Below, piece by piece: positions 44,870-54,196 of a stretch of DNA of 64,000 nucleotides (position 1 is its first letter; every line of letters starts with the position of its first letter). Both the position numbers and the translations under genes were made by a program. The DNA lies in contig NZ_JAUYTT010000014.1 of assembly GCF_030695035.1 (NCBI RefSeq), positions 214,573 through 278,572 of the forward strand, given 5' to 3'. This stretch comes from Frigidibacter sp. (GTDB lineage: Bacteria > Pseudomonadota > Alphaproteobacteria > Rhodobacterales > Rhodobacteraceae). The notes under the pieces are model-generated. The model was not told where the DNA came from. It made no database searches and worked only from the letters and a program-made list of their open reading frames with translations.

Positions 44870-46468
44870 TCAACCGATGGCTGCGGCTTTCACGTCATCG
44901 TCGATATGCGGCACGTATTGCGCGAAGTTCTTCGAGAACATCTCGACCAGCTTGCGCGCCTGCGCGTCATAGGCCGAGCCATCGGCCCAAGTCTGGCGCG
45001 GGTCGAGCAGCTTGTCATCAACACCCGGAACCGAGACCGGCACTTCGAAGCCGAAATTCGGGTCCTTGCGGAAGGTCGCGCCATTCAGCGAGCCATCCAG
45101 CGCCGCGGTCAGCAGCGCGCGGGTGGCGCGGATCGGCATCCGCTTGCCGGTGCCAAAGGCGCCGCCGGTCCAGCCGGTGTTCACCAGCCAGCAATCGGCG
45201 CCATGCTCGGCGATCTTGGCCTGCAGCAGCTTGCCATAGGCCTCGGGGCGGCGCGGCATGAACGGCGCGCCAAAGCAGGTGGAGAAGGTGGGGGTCGGCT
45301 CGACCACGCCCTGCTCGGTGCCCGGGGTCTTCGAGGTGAAGCCCGACAGGAAGTGATACATCGCCTGCGCCGGGGTCAGCCGCGCGATGGGCGGCAGCAC
45401 GCCGAAGGCATCGCAGGTCAGCATGATGATGTTCTTGGGATGCCCGCCAAGCGAGGTGTCGGACGCGTTGGAGATATAGTCCAGCGGGTAGGCGCAGCGC
45501 ATGTTGTCGGTCAGCGAGTTATCCTCGAAGTCCAGCTCCAGCGTGTCGGGATCAAAGACCATATTCTCGACGACCGTGCCAAATTTCGACGTGGTCGCAT
45601 AGATTTCCGGCTCGGCCTCGGCCGACAGGTTGATGGTCTTGGCATAGCAGCCGCCTTCGAAGTTGAAGGTGCCGCGATCCGACCAGCCATGCTCGTCATC
45701 GCCGATCAGCGTGCGCGAGGGGTCGGCCGACAGCGTGGTCTTGCCGGTGCCTGACAGGCCGAAGAACACGGCGGTGTCTTCGGGATTGTCGATGGCATGG
45801 TTGGCAGAGCAGTGCATCGCCATGATGCCCTTGCCCGGCAGGATGTAGTTCAGCAGCGTGAAGACCGACTTCTTGTTCTCGCCGGCATAGGCGGTGTTGC
45901 CGATCAGGATCAGCTTCTTTTCGAAGTTGAGTGCGATGACGGTCTCGCTGCGGCAGCCGTGGCGGGCTGGGTCGGCCTTGAAGGTCGGGCAGTTGATGAT
46001 GGTGAATTCCGGCACGAAGCCCGGCAGCTCTTCCGCGGCGGGACGGCGCAGCAGGTGACGGATGAACAGGCCATGCCAGGCCAGTTCGGTCACAACGCGC
46101 ACGTCAAGCCGAAGCTGGGGGTCGGCGCCGGCGTAGAGATCCTGCACGAAGTAGTCGCCGCCCTTCATGTGGGCCAACATGTCGGCGTGCAGCAGATCGA
46201 AGGCTTCAGGCGTCATCGGAGCGTTGTTTTCCCACCAGATGCTGTCTTCGACAGCCGGGGTGCGCACGACGAACTTGTCCTTGGGAGAACGACCGGTGCG
46301 GGCGCCGGTGGAGACAAGGAACGCTCCGCCCTTGCCCAGACGGCCTTCGCCGCGCTGTACGGCCGCTTCGACCAGCGCCGGTTCGATCTGGTTGTAATAG
46401 ACGGTCCCGAGACCGGTGATACCCTGATCTTCCAGGCGGTGCGCCGGATTCACGCGTCCGATGGTCAT
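44870..46468 (-). CDS. pckA: phosphoenolpyruvate carboxykinase (ATP)
   Basis: A 532-residue gluconeogenic enzyme that converts oxaloacetate and ATP to PEP, CO2 and ADP. The kinase-1a loop [11 protein letters not shown] and kinase-2 loop [11 protein letters not shown] are present, with [12 protein letters not shown], the metal/substrate site of the family. The ATG at 46468 has GGGAG seven bases upstream and begins MTIGRVNP; the longer frame is not homologous. It diverges from chvI across 330 bp, a synteny shared with rhizobia, and ends at a strong terminator. Confidence 0.96.
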   Translation of the reverse strand: MTIGRVNPAHRLEDQGITGLGTVYYNQIEPALVEAAVQRGEGRLGKGGAFLVSTGARTGRSPKDKFVVRTPAVEDSIWWENNAPMTPEAFDLLHADMLAHMKGGDYFVQDLYAGADPQLRLDVRVVTELAWHGLFIRHLLRRPAAEELPGFVPEFTIINCPTFKADPARHGCRSETVIALNFEKKLILIGNTAYAGENKKSVFTLLNYILPGKGIMAMHCSANHAIDNPEDTAVFFGLSGTGKTTLSADPSRTLIGDDEHGWSDRGTFNFEGGCYAKTINLSAEAEPEIYATTSKFGTVVENMVFDPDTLELDFEDNSLTDNMRCAYPLDYISNASDTSLGGHPKNIIMLTCDAFGVLPPIARLTPAQAMYHFLSGFTSKTPGTEQGVVEPTPTFSTCFGAPFMPRRPEAYGKLLQAKIAEHGADCWLVNTGWTGGAFGTGKRMPIRATRALLTAALDGSLNGATFRKDPNFGFEVPVSVPGVDDKLLDPRQTWADGSAYDAQARKLVEMFSKNFAQYVPHIDDDVKAAAIG

Positions 46469-46798
46469 GTGCAAGCTCCCGTAGCCGTCCAGCGGCTTTC
46501 CATCCTCAAAGGCGGCGCCCTGGGCCAAAAGGGCACCGACGGGCCGAAAATGCCCGACACGGCCGCTATAACATGACGTATCGGTGAAGAAATGGAAACT
46601 TTGTATCAGTTAGCGCAACCAACCCCGGGTTAGCGCAACCACGCCGAACGGGTGAGGCAAATTAGTCGAACCTTCGTTTTTTTCACCCGATGTGAGTCAG
46701 GTGCAGCGCCCGATTCGCAGTTAGAGATTGATTCCCATCACCGGACAAGGGACAATGTGTCAAAAATCAGGCAAACAGAGCAGTTATGAGGGGCCCCG
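46469..46798. other. 330-bp gene-free intergenic region pckA-chvI
   Basis: No gene is visible. The region is AT-richer than its surroundings and must hold the pckA promoter (minus strand) and the chvI promoter (plus strand), though neither has a textbook -35/-10 pair. It carries the 13-bp direct repeat described separately, the segment CGTTTTTTTCACCCGATGTG near 46675, and an 8-bp GGGGCCCC palindrome just before the chvI start. Confidence 0.55.
46609..46641. promoter_or_regulatory. 13-bp perfect direct repeat, 20-bp period, between pckA and chvI
   Basis: GTTAGCGCAACCA occurs at 46609-46621 and again, without a single change, at 46629-46641. The period is 20 bp, about two turns of DNA, so both copies face the same side of the helix. 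They lie 141 bp before the pckA start codon and 158 bp before that of chvI. GTTAGCGC is half of a LacI-family-type palindrome. I infer a paired operator for a regulator of pckA, chvI or both; the regulator itself is not in this window. Confidence 0.55.
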
Positions 46799-47500
46799 AT
46801 GTCAAGGATCGCGCTGGTTGACGATGACAGGAATATCCTGACATCGGTGTCGATGACACTCGAAGCCGAGGGGTTTGAGGTCGAGACCTATAATGACGGC
46901 CAGTCCGCACTGGACGCCTTTACCAAGCGACTGCCGGATATGGCGGTGCTGGACATCAAGATGCCCCGGATGGACGGGATGGACCTGCTGCAGCGTCTGC
47001 GCCTGAAGACCTCGATGCCGGTGATCTTTCTGACCTCCAAGGATGATGAGATCGACGAGGTTCTCGGCCTGCGGATGGGCGCCGACGATTATGTGAAAAA
47101 GCCGTTCTCGCAAAGGCTCCTGGTGGAGCGGATCCGGGCGCTGCTGCGCCGGCAGGAGGCTGTGGCCACCGGCGAGGTCGCGGTGACCGAAGAGACCAAG
47201 GTGATGGTGCGTGGCCAGCTGACGATGGACCCGCTGCGCCATTCCGTCAGCTGGAAGGGCAAGGACGTGTCGCTGACGGTGACCGAATTCCTGCTGCTTC
47301 AGGCGCTGGCGCAGCGCCCTGGTTTCGTGAAAAGCCGCGATCAGCTGATGGACGTCGCCTATGACGATCAGGTCTATGTCGACGACCGCACCATCGACAG
47401 CCATATCAAGCGGCTGCGCAAGAAGATGCGGACGGCCGATGACGACTTTACCGCAATCGAAACGCTGTACGGCATCGGCTATCGTTACAACGAAGAATGA
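46799..47500 (+). CDS. chvI: response regulator ChvI (OmpR family)
   Basis: A 233-residue transcription factor with a receiver domain (about 1-122; Asp52 in [11 protein letters not shown] and the LTSKDDEID switch with Lys) and a winged-helix DNA-binding domain (about 140-230, with [15 protein letters not shown]). It receives phosphate from the ChvG kinase encoded next. ChvGI controls acid and envelope stress responses and exopolysaccharide in rhizobia and is essential in some relatives. Divergence from pckA and linkage to hprK are shared with those genomes. The start follows a weak GAGGGG. Confidence 0.93.
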   Translation: MSRIALVDDDRNILTSVSMTLEAEGFEVETYNDGQSALDAFTKRLPDMAVLDIKMPRMDGMDLLQRLRLKTSMPVIFLTSKDDEIDEVLGLRMGADDYVKKPFSQRLLVERIRALLRRQEAVATGEVAVTEETKVMVRGQLTMDPLRHSVSWKGKDVSLTVTEFLLLQALAQRPGFVKSRDQLMDVAYDDQVYVDDRTIDSHIKRLRKKMRTADDDFTAIETLYGIGYRYNEE

Positions 47501-47520
47501 CCATCGCCCAAGGAACGGAC

Positions 47521-49224
47521 ATGCGCGCAACCAGGCCGGCCCGGGAGGCCGGCGTCGTGCTTGGTGAGGATTGGGTTTCGCCTGACAGCGCCGATAGCGA
47601 GCTGCGGGCGGGACGGGCGAAGCGTGGCTTCATCTCGGTCAATCGCTCGCCGCTGGCCCGCAAGATCATCACCTTCAACCTGCTGGCGATGCTGGTCATG
47701 GTGGCCGGGGTCCTGTTCCTGAATCCGTTCCGCGACAGCCTTGTGGTGCAGCGCGAGCGCGGGCTGGTGGCCGAGGCGCAACTGGTCGCGAACGTGTTCG
47801 AGGCGCAGCTGCCGCAAGGCGCGCCGGTGGACCTCGCCAACGGCGACGGGATCGACGTGACCCGTACCCTTGCGCAGATGGACGTGCCGGCCGATGTGGA
47901 CCTCTTCGTGTTCGACCGGGCCCAGGCTTTGGTGGCCGAGACCCGTGCCGCTGATCGCCCGCCGGCAGAGCCGGTCGCCGGGGTAAAGACCGATCTGCGG
48001 TCTACCGCGATCACCGATTTTCTGAACTCGGTCTGGGAGGGCATCTCGTCGGTGCTTGCCCCGCGCCAGCGCGAAATGCCTGGCCAGGATGCCGAGGCAA
48101 CGGTGCGCGGATTGCTGGCCGAGGCGCTGACCGGCAAGACCCGCTTTGAAACAGTGACGGATTCCAGCGGCAGTGCGGTTTTTGCCGTGGTGACCCCGAT
48201 CCGCCATGATGGTGCCGTGCTGGGTGCCGCCGCGCTGACCTCTGTCGCCGGCGAGATCGACCAGCTTGTACGGGCCGAGCGTGAGCAGGTGCTGCAGATG
48301 TTCGTGATCGCCATTCTGGTGTCGATCGGCCTTAGCCTGGTGCTGGCCTCGACCATCGCCAACCCGCTGTCGGACCTTGCCATCGCGGCGGAGCTGGGGC
48401 GCGACCGCCATGCCCGCAAGATGAGTCCGGCGCGGGTGCGCATTCCCGACCTGACTGCCCGCCCGGATGAGATTGGCCGCTTGTCTGGCGCGATGCGGGG
48501 CATGGTTGCCGCGCTCTATGACCGGATCGACGCGAATGAGCAGTTCGCGGCCGACGTTGCGCATGAGATCAAGAACCCGTTGGCCAGCCTGCGCTCGGCC
48601 GTGGGCACGCTGCGCGGCATCAAGCGCGAGGATCACCGCGAGAAGCTGCTGGACGTGATCGAGCATGACGTGCGCCGGCTGGACCGGCTGGTCAGCGATA
48701 TCTCCAACGCCAGCCGGCTCGACAGCGAGCTGGTGCGCGAGGAGGAGGAGGAGTTCAACCTTCTCAAGACGCTCGGCAACATCAACGAATATCTGGGCGA
48801 GCAAGCTGGCAAGAAGGGCGTGGACTACATCACCGACCTGCCGGCCGAGCCGATCCTGATCCACGGGCTCGAGGCGCGGCTGGCGCAGGTCTTCGTGAAC
48901 CTGATCACCAACGCCATCTCGTTCTGCGAAGAGGGCGATGCGGTGCGGGTCTGGGCCCGCCGGCGCGAGAACAGGGTGCTGATCGTGGTGGAAGATACCG
49001 GGCCCGGCATCCCCGAACAGGCGCTGACCAATATCTTCAAGCGCTTCTATTCCGAACGCCCGCCGGGCCAGTTCGGCGAGCATTCGGGGTTGGGTCTGGC
49101 CATCTCCAAGCAGATCGTCGAGGCGCATGGCGGCGTGATCTGGGCCGAGAACATCCGCCCCACCGATGCCGACATCACTTCCGATCCGCTTGGCGCGCGC
49201 TTCGTGGTCGGCTTGCCGGTGTGA
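47521..49224 (+). CDS. chvG: sensor histidine kinase ChvG
   Basis: A 567-residue membrane kinase. An N-terminal cytoplasmic stretch precedes membrane helix 1 (about 50-72), a periplasmic sensing domain (to about 260), helix 2 (about 262-285), a HAMP linker, and the dimerisation region with His348 in ADVAHEIKNPLASL. The catalytic ATPase domain follows, with an N-box NLITNAISF and G-boxes DTGPGIP and GLGLAIS. The ATG at 47521 follows AAGGA six bases away; an ATG at 47497 overlapping the chvI stop would add eight residues but has a poor site. It overlaps hprK by 4 bp. Confidence 0.93.
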   Translation: MRATRPAREAGVVLGEDWVSPDSADSELRAGRAKRGFISVNRSPLARKIITFNLLAMLVMVAGVLFLNPFRDSLVVQRERGLVAEAQLVANVFEAQLPQGAPVDLANGDGIDVTRTLAQMDVPADVDLFVFDRAQALVAETRAADRPPAEPVAGVKTDLRSTAITDFLNSVWEGISSVLAPRQREMPGQDAEATVRGLLAEALTGKTRFETVTDSSGSAVFAVVTPIRHDGAVLGAAALTSVAGEIDQLVRAEREQVLQMFVIAILVSIGLSLVLASTIANPLSDLAIAAELGRDRHARKMSPARVRIPDLTARPDEIGRLSGAMRGMVAALYDRIDANEQFAADVAHEIKNPLASLRSAVGTLRGIKREDHREKLLDVIEHDVRRLDRLVSDISNASRLDSELVREEEEEFNLLKTLGNINEYLGEQAGKKGVDYITDLPAEPILIHGLEARLAQVFVNLITNAISFCEEGDAVRVWARRRENRVLIVVEDTGPGIPEQALTNIFKRFYSERPPGQFGEHSGLGLAISKQIVEAHGGVIWAENIRPTDADITSDPLGARFVVGLPV

Positions 49225-49652
49225 CGGAGCCGCCCGGCAGCCTGACGATTCACGCAACGACAGTGGCCCGCGCGGGGCGCGGGCTGGTGATCCTCGGGCC
49301 CTCGGGCTCGGGCAAGTCCGGGCTCGCCTTGCAACTCATGGCGATGGGGGCGGTGCTGATTGCAGATGACCAGACGATTCTGCACCGCCGCGAAGACCGG
49401 CTGATCGCCTCCTGCCCCCCCTCGATCCGCGGCCGGATCGAGGCGCGGGGGGTCGGCATACTCGCCGCTGAGGCGATTGACTTGGTCGACGTGTGCCTTG
49501 CAGTTGATCTGGGTGTTGCCGAAACTGAACGACTTCCCCCCCTCCGCCACGTCGAATGGCTGGGTGTGCCGATTGCGCTTGTCCACCACCTGCAGAGCCC
49601 CCATTTTCCTGCTGCGGTCCTGCACTATCTGGCCAATGGCAGGGTCGCGTGA
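49221..49652 (+). CDS. hprK: HPr kinase/phosphorylase, short alphaproteobacterial form
   Basis: A 143-residue protein carrying only the C-terminal kinase domain of HprK, with Walker A GPSGSGKSG (28-36), ILIADDQTIL-type acidic sites and the signature RIEARGVGIL. The Firmicutes enzyme is about 310 residues and has an N-terminal domain that is missing here. It presumably phosphorylates HPr on Ser45 in response to ATP. The GTG start overlaps the chvG stop by 4 bp. rapZ follows at 60 bp. Confidence 0.88.
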   Translation: MTEPPGSLTIHATTVARAGRGLVILGPSGSGKSGLALQLMAMGAVLIADDQTILHRREDRLIASCPPSIRGRIEARGVGILAAEAIDLVDVCLAVDLGVAETERLPPLRHVEWLGVPIALVHHLQSPHFPAAVLHYLANGRVA

Positions 49653-49712
49653 CCAAGGGTGAGGGCCCGGCGCCCCGGCAAGGGCGGCGAGACCGTGGGA
49701 ACCACAATCGGG

Positions 49713-50636
49713 ATGACCGACGAAAACGACCATCAGGATGTGCAGCGCGTTGTGCTGGTCACCGGCCCGTCAGGGGCCGGCCGGTCCACCGCGATCCATG
49801 TTCTGGAGGATCTGGGATATGAGGCCATCGACAACCTGCCGCTGAGCCTGGTGCCGCGGCTGCTCGACGGCCCGGCGCTCGGCCGCCCGATCGCGCTCGG
49901 CATCGACGTGCGCAACCGCGACTTCACCGCCGGCAGCTTGATCGAAGGCATCGACAGGATGACCCGGATGCCCGAGGTGGATTGCGAAGTGCTGTATCTC
50001 GACTGCCGGGCAGAGGAATTGCTGCGCCGCTATGGCGAGACCCGCCGCCGCCATCCGATGGCCCCCGACGAGGAGCCGGGCACCGGCATCGCCCGCGAGG
50101 TAGATCTGCTGGCCCCGGTCCGCGCCCGCGCCGATGTGCTGATCGACACCTCGGACCTGTCGCCGCATGACCTCAAGGCCGAGCTGGCGCGCTGGTTCGA
50201 CACCGGGCAGCAGGCGCGGTTGACGGTGGGGGTGCATTCCTTCAGCTACAAACGCGGGGTGCCGCGCGGGCTCGACATCATGTTCGACTGCCGCTTCCTG
50301 AGCAATCCGCATTGGGAGCCGGCCTTGCGCCCGCTGGATGGCCGCGCGCCCGAGGTCGCGGCCTTCGTTGCCGCCGATCCACGCTTCGCGCCGTTCTTCG
50401 ACAAGGTGCTGGACCTGCTGCTGATGGTGCTGCCGGCGCATGTCGAAGAGGGCAAGGCGCATCTGACCATCGGGCTTGGCTGCACCGGCGGACAACACAG
50501 GTCCGTGGCCATGGCCGAAAAACTCAGCGCCGCGCTTGCACAGTCCGGGTGGCAGGTGTCTAAACGTCACAGGGAACTGGAGCGCCGAGCGGATAGCGGC
50601 GCGGGACAACCAACCGTTGAGGTAGGCAAGGCGTGA
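49713..50636 (+). CDS. rapZ: RNase adapter protein RapZ
   Basis: A 307-residue P-loop protein that, in E. coli, binds GlcNAc-6-phosphate and directs RNase E to the small RNA GlmZ. The N-terminal ATPase-like domain has Walker [12 protein letters not shown] (about 18-28). The C-terminal half carries [16 protein letters not shown] and [12 protein letters not shown], the conserved metabolite-binding region. I chose the ATG at 49713 (MTDENDH); a GTG at 49695 is possible. It overlaps the EIIA gene by 4 bp. Confidence 0.92.
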   Translation: MTDENDHQDVQRVVLVTGPSGAGRSTAIHVLEDLGYEAIDNLPLSLVPRLLDGPALGRPIALGIDVRNRDFTAGSLIEGIDRMTRMPEVDCEVLYLDCRAEELLRRYGETRRRHPMAPDEEPGTGIAREVDLLAPVRARADVLIDTSDLSPHDLKAELARWFDTGQQARLTVGVHSFSYKRGVPRGLDIMFDCRFLSNPHWEPALRPLDGRAPEVAAFVAADPRFAPFFDKVLDLLLMVLPAHVEEGKAHLTIGLGCTGGQHRSVAMAEKLSAALAQSGWQVSKRHRELERRADSGAGQPTVEVGKA

Positions 50637-51040
50637 TCGGGATCGTGATCGTCGCACATGGGGGATTGGCGCGCGAGTATCTCGCGGCAGTCGAGCATGT
50701 CGTGGGCAAACAGACCGGCATTCGGGCAATCGCCATCGAGGAAGATCACGACCGCGCGGCCAAACAGGCCGAGATTTCGGCTGCCGCCGATGCGGTGGAT
50801 GATGGCGCCGGCGTGGTGGTGGTGACCGACATGTTCGGGGGCTCGCCTTCGAACCTCAGCCTGCTGGCCTGCGCGCCGCAGGACCGGCAGATCCTCTATG
50901 GTGCCAACCTGCCCATGCTGATCAAGTTGGCCAAGTCGCGGCAGCTTGCCGTGGGGGAGGCCGTCGCTTCTGCGCTGGACGCTGGCCGCAAGTACATTAA
51001 CTGCTATCATGGCGGCGAAGCCGGACAGACCGGCAAGTAA
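50633..51040 (+). CDS. PTS system EIIA component, mannose family
   Basis: A 135-residue phosphocarrier of the EIIA-Man fold. The phosphorylated histidine is His9 in [12 protein letters not shown], and [10 protein letters not shown] is the conserved central motif. No EIIB, EIIC or EIID membrane parts are nearby, so it is a regulatory rather than a sugar-importing EIIA. The GTG start overlaps the rapZ stop. HPr lies 58 bp downstream. Its partners are probably HPr and regulatory kinases. Confidence 0.9.
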   Translation: MIGIVIVAHGGLAREYLAAVEHVVGKQTGIRAIAIEEDHDRAAKQAEISAAADAVDDGAGVVVVTDMFGGSPSNLSLLACAPQDRQILYGANLPMLIKLAKSRQLAVGEAVASALDAGRKYINCYHGGEAGQTGK

Positions 51041-51098
51041 GCCGCGCGGGGTGGGACAGCCCGGCGCAAGCGGATAGCAGACAGGGGCAGCGGTATCA

Positions 51099-51365
51099 GT
51101 GCAGAAAACCTTGAAGATCGTGAACGAGAAGGGCCTTCATGCCCGCGCCTCGGCGAAGTTCGTGGAGGTCGTCGAACGCTTCGACGCCCGCGCCGAGGTG
51201 ACGCGCGACGGAATGCGCGTCTCGGGGGACTCGATCATGGGGCTTTTGATGTTGGCAGCCTCCAAGGGAACCACTATTGAAGTCGAAACCAGCGGAGCCG
51301 AGGCCGAAGGCCTTGCGCTCGCGCTGGAAGCCCTTGTGGCGGATCGCTTCGGCGAAGATTACTGA
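51099..51365 (+). CDS. ptsH: phosphocarrier protein HPr
   Basis: An 88-residue HPr with the EI-dependent site His14 in KGLHARASAKF and the kinase site Ser45 in SGDSIMGLLMLAA, where HprK would act. The GTG at 51099 follows AGGGGCAG. Enzyme I is not in this window. The gene order hprK-rapZ-EIIA-ptsH shows that phosphorylated HPr signals to ChvGI-linked or other regulators rather than driving sugar uptake. Confidence 0.94.
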   Translation: MQKTLKIVNEKGLHARASAKFVEVVERFDARAEVTRDGMRVSGDSIMGLLMLAASKGTTIEVETSGAEAEGLALALEALVADRFGEDY

Positions 51366-51421
51366 CACCAGCCCGGTCCGGGCCCGATCGGGATCCGCGC
51401 CCAACGAAGGAATGCCGGATC

Positions 51422-52282
51422 TTGGTGGAGAAAGACGACAGGTTTGCCCCGGTGCCGGCTGCCAAGCCCTATGACAAGCGCCGCCTGTCCTATGCCGGCA
51501 CCTTCCGCAATCCCGTCAAGGTCAATACGATCCGCGCCATCGAATGGGCGACTGGCAAGCTGACCCTGCTGCGCAAGATCCGCGATTTTGAACAGAAGGG
51601 TGCGCCCACCGGTCAAGCGTTCTGGCCTGAGGCGCTGGAGGCGATGGGGATCGACATTGCCACCCCAGATGCCGAGGTGGCGCAGATCCCGCCGACCGGG
51701 CCGCTGGTGGTGGTTGCCAACCATCCGCACGGGCTGGTGGACGGGATGATCATGGCCGAGCTGATCGGCCGGGTGCGCACCGATTACAAGATCCTGACCC
51801 GGTCCCTGCTGACCGGTATCCCCGAGATCGCGGAATTCCTGATCCCGGTGCCGTTTCCGCATGAGGACAATTCGCGCGAGCTGGGTTTGCAGATGCGGTC
51901 TGAGTCGATGGCGCATCTGAACAAAGGCGGCGTGATCGTGCTGTTCCCGGCCGGCAAGGTCGCTTCCTCGGAAACCTGGTTCGGCCCGGCGGTCGAGGCG
52001 GAGTGGAACCCCTTCACCGCCAAGATGGTGATGCGGTCGGGCGCCACCGTGCTGCCGATCCGCTTTCTGGGCCAGAACACCCGCACCTACCAGATCGCCA
52101 ACAAGCTGTCGGCGACGCTGCGCCAAGGGTTGCTGCTGCATGAGATCCGCGCCGCGTTGAACAAACCGCAGCGCCCGGTGATCGGCGCGCCGATCCTGCC
52201 GGCCGAGATCGAAGGCTGGTCGGGCAACCCGCGCGGCTTCCTCGCCTGGCTGCGCGAGCGGACGCTGACGCTGCAGCCTTAA
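51422..52282 (+). CDS. lysophospholipid acyltransferase family protein
   Basis: A 286-residue putative glycerolipid or lysophospholipid acyltransferase. The acceptor-binding motif is NHPHGLVDG, a variant of HX4D (His-Pro-x-Gly-x-x-Asp), and the second block FPAGKVASSETWFGP fits the glycerol-binding region. No clear membrane helix is seen, so it may be peripheral. Starts at TTG 51422 or GTG 51425, with AAGGAA nine bases before the TTG. Its TAA shares TTAA with the stop of the convergent dehydrogenase gene. Confidence 0.75.
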   Translation: MVEKDDRFAPVPAAKPYDKRRLSYAGTFRNPVKVNTIRAIEWATGKLTLLRKIRDFEQKGAPTGQAFWPEALEAMGIDIATPDAEVAQIPPTGPLVVVANHPHGLVDGMIMAELIGRVRTDYKILTRSLLTGIPEIAEFLIPVPFPHEDNSRELGLQMRSESMAHLNKGGVIVLFPAGKVASSETWFGPAVEAEWNPFTAKMVMRSGATVLPIRFLGQNTRTYQIANKLSATLRQGLLLHEIRAALNKPQRPVIGAPILPAEIEGWSGNPRGFLAWLRERTLTLQP

Positions 52283-53154
52283 CGGGTCGGAACCGGAACC
52301 TCGCCGCGGTAGTCGTAGAAGCCGCGGCCGGTCTTGCGGCCCAGCCACCCGGCCTCGACATATTTGGTCAGCAGCGGGCAGGGGCGGTACTTGGTATCGG
52401 CTAGCCCGTCATGCAGCACGTTCATGATCGCAAGGCAGGTATCGAGCCCGATGAAATCCGCCAGCTCCAGCGGGCCCATCGGATGGTTCGCGCCCAGCTT
52501 CAGCGACTCGTCGATGGAGCGGACGTTGCCGACGCCTTCGTAGAGCGTATAGACCGCCTCGTTGATCATCGGCATCAGGATGCGGTTGACGATGAAGGCC
52601 GGGAAATCCTCGGCGCTGGCGGCGGTCTTGCCCAGCCTTTCGACCACGGCAAGCATGGTGCGATAGGTCGGCTCATCGGTCGCGATGCCGCGGATCAGCT
52701 CCACCAGCTGCATCACCGGCACCGGGTTCATGAAGTGGAAACCCATGAACTTTTCCGGCCGGTCGGTGCGGCTGGCAAGGCGCGTGATCGAGATAGACGA
52801 GGTGTTCGACGTCAGGATCGTCGTCGGCTTCAGATGCGGCTGCAGATCCTCGAAGATCGCCTGCTTGACGGTTTCGCGCTCGGTCGCGGCTTCGATCACC
52901 AGATCGGTCTGGCCCAGGTCGGTCAGCGTCATGGTGGTGGAGATCCGCGCCATCGCGGCGGCCTTCGTCTCGGCGGTGATCTTGCCGCGGGTTACCTGGC
53001 GTTCCAGGTTGCGGTCGATCAGGGCGACGGCGGCATCAAGGCTTTCGCGCGAGATGTCGGTCATCAGCACGTCGAAGCCGGCCAGCGCAAATACATGGGC
53101 GATGCCGTTGCCCATCTGCCCCGCGCCGACAATTCCTACGCTCTGGATTTCCAT
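52279..53154 (-). CDS. hbd: 3-hydroxybutyryl-CoA dehydrogenase
   Basis: A 291-residue NAD-dependent enzyme that oxidises (S)-3-hydroxybutyryl-CoA or reduces acetoacetyl-CoA. GAGQMGNGIAH is the dinucleotide motif, SNTSSISITRLA holds the catalytic Ser/Asn area, GFHFMNPVPVMQLVE carries the catalytic His, and the C-terminal helical domain (NRILMPMINEAV) is present. The ATG at 53154 begins MEIQSVGIVG. It lies downstream of etfBA on the same strand but separated by two plus-strand genes. Confidence 0.93.
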   Translation of the reverse strand: MEIQSVGIVGAGQMGNGIAHVFALAGFDVLMTDISRESLDAAVALIDRNLERQVTRGKITAETKAAAMARISTTMTLTDLGQTDLVIEAATERETVKQAIFEDLQPHLKPTTILTSNTSSISITRLASRTDRPEKFMGFHFMNPVPVMQLVELIRGIATDEPTYRTMLAVVERLGKTAASAEDFPAFIVNRILMPMINEAVYTLYEGVGNVRSIDESLKLGANHPMGPLELADFIGLDTCLAIMNVLHDGLADTKYRPCPLLTKYVEAGWLGRKTGRGFYDYRGEVPVPTR

Positions 53155-53304
53155 CGCCTGCCCCCGTTTGCTGCACGGCCAGACCTTAGGCGGGGCACCG
53201 CTGCCGGGCAAGGGCGAAGCCGTCGCAGCGATTGCGCCTTAGGCATTTCGAAAGGCGCCCGCTGCATGGTTGCGATGGGTGAGTCGAATGGTTGGGTGGG
53301 CATC

Positions 53305-54129
53305 ATGAGTTTTGAAAATCCGGGCGCCGGGGCGCTCGACTATGGACCGTGCCGATATGGCAAGTCCAAGCTGCTGTTCCGCGGCCCGCGCCGCAAGCTG
53401 GAGGGCAGCTACATTGCCGCGCTTGGCGGCAGCGAGACCTATGGCAAATTTGTCCCGCATCCCTGGCCCGACCAGCTGGAGCAGCAGCTTGGCCTGCCGG
53501 TGGTGAATTTCGGGTACCCCAATGCCGGGCCGGATGTCTTCATCAACGAACACGCGCTGATCGACGCGGCCGGACGGGCGCGCGCGACAGTGATTCAACT
53601 GACCAGCGCGCAGAACCTGTCGAACCGCTTCTATGCCGTGCATCCGCGCCGCAATGACCGGTTCCTTCGCGCCTCGGCGCTGATGAAGACGCTGTTCCGC
53701 GAGGTGGACTTTGCCGAATTTCACTTCACCGGGCATATGCTGACCGCACTGAAGGCGGTGTCCCCCGACAAGTTCGACCTCGTCGAGCAGGAGTTGAAGG
53801 CCGCCTGGGTGGCGCGGATGAAGCTGTTGCTGGACCGGATCGAGGGGAAGACCGTGCTGCTGTGGCTTACGGACCACCGGACGGATGGCTCTGCCCCCGA
53901 CCCGCTCGGCCCCGCGCCGCATCTGGTAGACGAGGACATGGTTGCGACCATCCGGCCCTTCGCCACCGATCTGGTGCGCGTCGATCCTGCACCGGCGGCC
54001 CGCGATGCCGGGACCGAAGGCATGGTGTTTGCGCCGCTGGACGAACCCGTGGCACGGCTGATGGCGGGCCCGTCGGTTCATGCGCAGGTGGCGGCAGACC
54101 TGCGGCCGGCGCTGGAGCGGCTGATCTGA
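53305..54129 (+). CDS. SGNH-like conserved protein (possibly DUF6473)
   Basis: A 274-residue protein. ALGGSETYGKFVPHPWP near the N-terminus and VNFGYPNAGPDVFIN resemble the Ser- and Gly/Asn-containing blocks of SGNH/GDSL hydrolases, and RPRRNDRFLRASALM is conserved-looking, followed by a long helical middle. I recall a Rhodobacteraceae family named DUF6473 with this look, but did not check it. No signal peptide is seen. The ATG at 53305 is preferred; ATGs at 53265 and 53274 are in frame. It is an unexpected plus-strand insertion between etfBA and hbd. Confidence 0.6.
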   Translation: MSFENPGAGALDYGPCRYGKSKLLFRGPRRKLEGSYIAALGGSETYGKFVPHPWPDQLEQQLGLPVVNFGYPNAGPDVFINEHALIDAAGRARATVIQLTSAQNLSNRFYAVHPRRNDRFLRASALMKTLFREVDFAEFHFTGHMLTALKAVSPDKFDLVEQELKAAWVARMKLLLDRIEGKTVLLWLTDHRTDGSAPDPLGPAPHLVDEDMVATIRPFATDLVRVDPAPAARDAGTEGMVFAPLDEPVARLMAGPSVHAQVAADLRPALERLI

Positions 54130-54196
54130 GCGAACTGGCACGGGACGGTGAACGAATGCGGCGTTGGTGCGTTGGGCTTGAAAAGGAGACCTCCCC

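Noticed and set aside
47497..47520. chvG start at the ATG overlapping the chvI stop
   Set aside because: In frame, but its ribosome site is poor, whereas the ATG at 47521 has AAGGA six bases upstream; kept as an alternative only.
49659..49712. rapZ start further upstream (GTG at 49659 or 49695)
   Set aside because: The added residues (Arg/Gly-rich) are not RapZ-like and the sites are weak; the ATG at 49713 gives the family length.
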